A program made the translations under genes and the position numbers. Positions 6,318 through 9,751 of a stretch of DNA of 9,751 nt are shown piece by piece. The notes under the pieces were generated by a model. That model saw nothing but the letters and a program-made list of their open reading frames with translations. It did no database searches and was not told where the DNA came from. Positions within the stretch are counted from its first letter, which is position 1, and the number at the start of each line of letters is the position of its first letter. The DNA is from Bacteroidota bacterium (GTDB taxonomy: Bacteria; Bacteroidota; Bacteroidia; Flavobacteriales; Weeksellaceae), in contig JAFDZJ010000291.1 in assembly GCA_018266965.1 (NCBI GenBank), positions 1 through 9,751 of the forward strand, given 5' to 3'.

Positions 6318-8307
6318 ATTCCATCAACATTTTTATTTCATCTCGGAATTTGGCAGCCGTTATAAAATCTAGGTTTTTAGCAGCTTCCTCCATTGCTTTT
6401 TGTTTTTCTTTAATTATACTTTCTATCTCGGCACTATTGTAATTTCTTTTTTCTTCTGCCACTTTTTGTATAATTTCTTTTTGGGTATATCTTGAGTCCG
6501 GAAAATCTTTACTCCTCCCTACCAAATTTTCGGAAATCTTCTTATTGAGAGGTTCGGGTTTTTTACCGTGCAATTCATTGTATTGAATTTGTTTTTCTCT
6601 TCTATAGTTGGTTTCGTCTATTGTAGCTTGCATACTTTTGGTCATTTTGTCGGCATACATTATTGCTTTTCCATTGATATTTCTTGCTGCCCTACCCACA
6701 GTTTGTATCATAGAACGACGAGAACGGAGCATTCCCTCTTTGTCGGCATCTAAAATTGCAACCAAAGAAACTTCTGGCAAGTCCAATCCCTCCCTTAGGA
6801 GGTTTACACCTATTAGCACATCAAACAATCCCAATCTCAAATCTTGCATTATTTGTATTCTTTCCAAAGTTTCCACATCGGAGTGTATGTATCTACATCT
6901 TATTCCAAATTTTGTGAAATATTTGGTAAGTTCTTCTGCCATTTTTTTGGTAAGCGTAGTTACCAAAACTCTTTCATCTTCTTCTGCTCTTTTTTGTATC
7001 TCTTCAATCAAATCATCAATTTGGTTGATGCTTGGTCTTACTTCTATTATAGGATCCAAAAGTCCTGTTGGTCGGATAATCTGTTCTATGTATTCGCCAT
7101 CGGTCATTTGCAATTCATAATCTGCCGGAGTTGCAGAAACAAAAATTACCTGATTTTGTATCGCTTCAAATTCTGCAAACTTCAAAGGTCTATTGTCCAT
7201 AGCAGCAGGTAGTCGGAATCCATATTCCACCAAAGATTCTTTCCTACTTCTGTCGCCTCCATACATGGCATGTACTTGTGGAATAGTAACATGACTTTCG
7301 TCTATCACCATAAGGTAGTCATTAGGAAAATAATCCAACAAGCAGAAAGGTCTGGTTCCTGGCTCTCTACCGTCCATATAGCGAGAATAATTTTCTATTC
7401 CGCTGCAATATCCCAATTCTTTTATCATTTCTAGATCCAACTCTGTTCTTTCTTGTAATCGTTTGGCTTCCAAAGGTCGGTCAGTATTTGCAAAAAAATC
7501 CACTTGCTTTACCAAATCATCTTGTATATCTCTTATAGCACTGTTCATTGTTTCTTTGGTGGTAACAAACAGATTAGCCGGGTAGATTTGTATTTGGTCA
7601 AAATTTTCCTCAACATTCCCAGAAACAGGATCAAAAGATTGGATTTTTTCTATTTCGTTTCCAAAAAACTGAAACCGTATTGCATTGTCTGCATAGGCAG
7701 GAAAAACATCAATCACATCTCCTTTTACACGGAAAGTCCCTCTCTGAAATTCATTGAGCGTCCTAGAATATAGTGCATTTACCAAAGCATGTAGAAAGTC
7801 AGTCCTAGTCATACTATCTCCAATAGCAACAGAAATCAGCGACTTATGAAATTCGGTAGGATTACCAATACCATAGATACACGATACCGATGCCACAATC
7901 AACACATCTCTTCTTCCTGAAAGCAAACTCGCAGTGGCAGAAAGCCGAAGTTTTTCCACTTCTTCATTGATGCTCAAATCTTTTTCTATATATGTTCCGG
8001 AACTTGCAATATACGCTTCTGGCTGATAATAATCGTAATAAGAAACAAAATATTCCACCGCATTATTGGGGAAAAATTCTTTGAACTCCATAAAAAGTTG
8101 TGCCGCCAATGTCTTGTTGTGTGCCAAGACAATTGTAGGTTTCTGTATATTTTCGATTACATTGGCTATGGTAAAAGTCTTTCCACTACCTGTAACCCCC
8201 AATAGTGTTTGGTGTTTTAGATTTTTTTCCAACCCTTCTGTTAGCTTTTCAATTGCCAAAGGCTGGTCTCCGGTAGGAGAAAATTCGGATTCGAGTTGGA
8301 ATTTCAT
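6316..8307 (-). CDS. uvrB: UvrABC system protein B (excinuclease subunit)
   Basis: This 663-aa protein has full family length and all landmarks. UvrB is the damage-verifying helicase-like subunit of nucleotide excision repair: it is loaded onto DNA by UvrA and then recruits the UvrC nuclease. Visible are Walker A GVTGSGKT at 37-44, the DNA-clamping beta-hairpin region YYDYYQPEAYI at 90-100, the family signature DGREPGTRPFCLLDYFP at 312-328, the DESH box at 336-339, SATP at 391-394, the motif VI QTVGRAARN at 535-543, and a C-terminal UVR domain (about 628-663) that contacts UvrC. The MKFQLESEF-SPTGDQP start is typical, confirming the ATG at 8307. It is cytosolic and monocistronic in this window, convergent with the peptidase gene. 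Its promoter lies almost on top of the start codon. No LexA-like operator was recognised. Confidence 0.98.
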   Translation of the reverse strand: MKFQLESEFSPTGDQPLAIEKLTEGLEKNLKHQTLLGVTGSGKTFTIANVIENIQKPTIVLAHNKTLAAQLFMEFKEFFPNNAVEYFVSYYDYYQPEAYIASSGTYIEKDLSINEEVEKLRLSATASLLSGRRDVLIVASVSCIYGIGNPTEFHKSLISVAIGDSMTRTDFLHALVNALYSRTLNEFQRGTFRVKGDVIDVFPAYADNAIRFQFFGNEIEKIQSFDPVSGNVEENFDQIQIYPANLFVTTKETMNSAIRDIQDDLVKQVDFFANTDRPLEAKRLQERTELDLEMIKELGYCSGIENYSRYMDGREPGTRPFCLLDYFPNDYLMVIDESHVTIPQVHAMYGGDRSRKESLVEYGFRLPAAMDNRPLKFAEFEAIQNQVIFVSATPADYELQMTDGEYIEQIIRPTGLLDPIIEVRPSINQIDDLIEEIQKRAEEDERVLVTTLTKKMAEELTKYFTKFGIRCRYIHSDVETLERIQIMQDLRLGLFDVLIGVNLLREGLDLPEVSLVAILDADKEGMLRSRRSMIQTVGRAARNINGKAIMYADKMTKSMQATIDETNYRREKQIQYNELHGKKPEPLNKKISENLVGRSKDFPDSRYTQKEIIQKVAEEKRNYNSAEIESIIKEKQKAMEEAAKNLDFITAAKFRDEIKMLME

Positions 8308-8311
8308 TTTG

Positions 8312-8344
8312 CAAAAATAACGAATATTAACAACTACTTACCAA
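8312..8344 (-). promoter_or_regulatory. uvrB promoter, implying a leaderless mRNA
   Basis: On the minus strand, 8319-8312 reads TATTTTTG, matching TAnnTTTG. TTG at 8344-8342 lies 22 bases upstream. The -7 box ends only four bases before the uvrB ATG (8307). With the usual distance of a few bases from -7 to the start of transcription, the mRNA would begin at or within about two bases of the A of ATG. Confidence 0.6.
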
Positions 8345-8414
8345 TTGGGTATAATCATTTTTAGCATACTTAGTTGCATTAATATTATATACTAAACTTT
8401 GGAGCAACAATTTT

Positions 8415-8549
8415 AGTGATTCTTTTCAATACTCGTCCAGCTGTCCGCTATATCTTTTTATTTTTTTTAAATTTATCATTCGTTAAAAGAAAAAAAATAA
8501 AAAGGATGCCGCTCCCATCTGGGCTAGGAAAAAGGGCAGTGATTCTTTT
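8415..8549. repeat. Hairpin element bounded by 12-bp direct repeats
   Basis: The 12-base sequence AGTGATTCTTTT occurs exactly at 8415-8426 and 8538-8549. Between them is a long imperfect inverted repeat: TTTTTATTTTTTTT (8455-8468) and its exact complement (8490-8503) around a 21-base loop, extended by CCAG (8437-8440) with CTGG (8519-8522) and partly matching GC-rich arms. It has no coding capacity. This looks like a REP- or MITE-like intergenic element; whether the direct repeats are a target duplication or part of the element cannot be settled here. Confidence 0.65.
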
Positions 8550-8601
8550 GAAAGGAAGGATTTTCGATTAAAAAGAAAAATATTAATCAAAATAATTTGC
8601 A

Positions 8602-8609
8602 TACTTTTG
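8602..8609 (+). promoter_or_regulatory. -7 element for the TIGR04255-like gene run
   Basis: TACTTTTG is a perfect TAnnTTTG and ends 12 bases before the ATG at 8622, so the leader would be only about 6-7 bases. No good -33 TTG is seen at 17-23 bases upstream. The bases AGG just before the ATG are too close to be a normal ribosome-binding site. Confidence 0.55.
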
Positions 8610-8621
8610 TAAAAAAATAGG

Positions 8622-9353
8622 ATGAGTAAATTGCCAAATGCTCCATTAGTTGAAGTTATTTTTGAACTAAAATGGGATATAAAAATGAAGTCAGATTTAG
8701 ATGATTTCCAGTATCTCTATGGTGATTTATATGCAAATCTACGAGAAGAATTTCCAATTAGAGAAAGACTTACGCCTTTAGAAATTCCTTATGATGCATT
8801 GAGAAATATTCCTGTCTTTAGATTTTCTAAAAATGAAAATAAATATCCATTGATACAAATTGGACCTGGCATTTTATCAATTAACACCTTAAATAATTTT
8901 TATGAATGGGACCATTTCAGAGAAAACATTCATAATTTAATTAATATTTTAACAAATATATATCCTAAATTTCAAAATTTAAAGATTACTCCTGCTTTAG
9001 TGTATATAGATTTTCTAAAGTTTAACTCTGAGAATAAATCTGGATATGATTTTGTAAATGAAAACTTAAACATTTCAATGAATAGTAATATCTTAAACGA
9101 TATTAAATCCGAGATAAGCGAAATAAACATAAATGCAAACTATCAAGTAGATTCAAATGTTTTGTCTATCCGAATAAATGAAGGTAAAGTTATTCCTTCT
9201 ATTGACGGAATAGTTGTACAAACAAAGGTAAATGGAATTGAAGATAGTTATGATATTGAAACCTTGAAAAACTGGTTGGAAAAAGCACATCTTTTAAGTA
9301 GTAAAACATTCAAATCTTTAATAAAAGAAGATTTATATAAAACATTTAGTTAA
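8622..9353 (+). CDS. TIGR04255-like family protein
   Basis: This 243-aa soluble protein has no signal peptide or membrane segment. Recognition rests on the N-terminal LPNAPLVEVIFELKW (residues 4-18) and the central YPLIQIGPGILSIN segment (75-88) followed by YEW (94-96), both typical of the TIGR04255 family as I recall it, and on the family's usual length (about 250 aa). The family is described as sporadically distributed; its biochemical function is unknown to me, and I assign none. It is the first gene of a tightly packed rightward run: 7 bases separate it from the next gene. Four 60-base lines sampled by hand give about 26% G+C, well below uvrB (three sampled lines average about 39%), which suggests acquisition by transfer. 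Confidence 0.75.
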   Translation: MSKLPNAPLVEVIFELKWDIKMKSDLDDFQYLYGDLYANLREEFPIRERLTPLEIPYDALRNIPVFRFSKNENKYPLIQIGPGILSINTLNNFYEWDHFRENIHNLINILTNIYPKFQNLKITPALVYIDFLKFNSENKSGYDFVNENLNISMNSNILNDIKSEISEININANYQVDSNVLSIRINEGKVIPSIDGIVVQTKVNGIEDSYDIETLKNWLEKAHLLSSKTFKSLIKEDLYKTFS

Positions 9354-9360
9354 AATAATT

Positions 9361-9714
9361 ATGTTATTTATACCACCAACAGATTTTGAATTAACTTCTT
9401 ATAATGAAATAAAGTATAAGAAAAATATAACTATTACACAAAGTTTAATTTCAATGAAAAACAAGTTGTTTTTTAGTGAAAATATTGTGGAAAATAACAT
9501 AAACTTTTCGATTAGTAAATCTAATCTCATTAGTGCTGATATTGAAATTATCAATAATGATTTTGAAATTTCTAATTTATCAACTTGGGAAGACAATTTT
9601 GACGATTTTGAAATCGATAATTTAAAAATTAAACTCTTAAAAAATAATTCGTATAAAATTAAATCTAAAATAATAAATATAAATCATTTTAAACCTCAAA
9701 TAATAATAGACTAA
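9361..9714 (+). CDS. Unrecognised 117-aa protein, second gene of the AT-rich run
   Basis: I do not recognise this protein. It starts 7 bases after the TIGR04255-like gene stops and ends 3 bases before the next ATG, so translational coupling within one operon is likely. It is rich in Asn, Ile, Lys and Ser, with an acidic centre (WEDNFDDFEIDN, residues 76-87), and has no Cys, no signal peptide and no obvious membrane segment. The alternating hydrophobic and polar residues suggest mostly beta structure; this is inference. A hand count over 9361-9660 gives 61 G or C in 300 bases (20%), the lowest of any gene here. Its position suggests it works with the upstream protein. Part of the low G+C could reflect its composition of AAN, ATN and TTN codons rather than origin. 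Confidence 0.7.
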   Translation: MLFIPPTDFELTSYNEIKYKKNITITQSLISMKNKLFFSENIVENNINFSISKSNLISADIEIINNDFEISNLSTWEDNFDDFEIDNLKIKLLKNNSYKIKSKIININHFKPQIIID

Positions 9715-9717
9715 AAG

Positions 9718-9751
9718 ATGAAAGAATTTGAATGGTATGTTAATATTTCTA
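9718..9751 (+). CDS. Start of a third gene, cut by the window edge
   Basis: An ATG 3 bases after the previous stop opens a frame for 11 codons, reading MKEFEWYVNIS, to the edge. AAAAG before the ATG is a weak ribosome-binding candidate. The spacing fits continuation of the same operon. Too little is visible to identify the product. Confidence 0.5.
   Translation, partial: MKEFEWYVNIS

Larger units (their letters stand above)
8308..8621. other. Gene-free spacer between uvrB and the AT-rich gene run
   Basis: This divergent spacer holds the uvrB promoter (8312-8344), a hairpin-forming repeat element (8437-8522) enclosed by 12-bp direct repeats, and the promoter of the rightward genes (8602-8609). 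I see no coding region on either strand. Positions 8345-8414 are plain AT-rich sequence without a recognisable signal. Confidence 0.7.

Noticed and set aside
6608..7120. 170-aa open frame on the plus strand
   Set aside because: It lies wholly inside uvrB on the opposite strand, has no promoter or start context, and its translation shows only low-complexity Ser/Ile-rich sequence.
8415..8549. Full insertion sequence remnant
   Set aside because: The 135 bases contain no coding remnant of a transposase and the terminal repeats are direct, so only a REP- or MITE-like element is supported.
9399..9596. 65-aa minus-strand frame with hydrophobic stretches
   Set aside because: It is antisense to the 117-aa gene of the rightward operon; the hydrophobic look comes from reading A-rich codons backwards.

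Overview
The window looks like chromosomal DNA of a Bacteroidota member, most likely a flavobacterium (Weeksellaceae-like; the family level is inference). Three things support this. Promoters have the Bacteroidota -7 motif TAnnTTTG with TTG/TTTG about 19-22 bases upstream, and clear Shine-Dalgarno sites are missing. The DNA is AT-rich. The gene products are of Bacteroidota type: a secreted M1 peptidase, a SWIM/SNF2 protein and a group III truncated globin.

Layout. Positions 1-711 hold no gene. They carry a strong leftward promoter at the edge, a 7-bp tandem repeat (11 units), a degenerate 27-bp direct repeat, four copies of a palindromic repeat, an 8-bp tandem repeat (13 units) and a larger structured element. 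Positions 712-3736 (minus) encode a truncated globin downstream of an 863-aa SNF2-family protein with two SWIM zinc fingers. Positions 3947-6163 (plus) encode a secreted M1-like metallopeptidase, divergent from the SNF2 gene. Positions 6164-6315 are a convergent gap containing a promoter-plus-terminator arrangement that could be a small RNA. Positions 6316-8307 (minus) encode UvrB, probably from a leaderless mRNA. Positions 8308-8621 hold the uvrB promoter, a hairpin element flanked by 12-bp direct repeats, and the promoter of the next genes. Positions 8622-9751 (plus) hold a tightly packed, much more AT-rich gene run: a TIGR04255-like protein, an unrecognised 117-aa protein and the first 11 codons of a third gene cut by the window edge.

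The middle is ordinary housekeeping content: DNA repair, an SNF2 ATPase, protein degradation and a haem protein. The two places most worth a second look are the right-hand AT-rich cassette, which looks acquired and whose function is unknown, and the putative small RNA between the peptidase gene and uvrB. The intergenic repeats on both sides probably belong to repeat families common in flavobacterial genomes; that statement is from memory, not a search.
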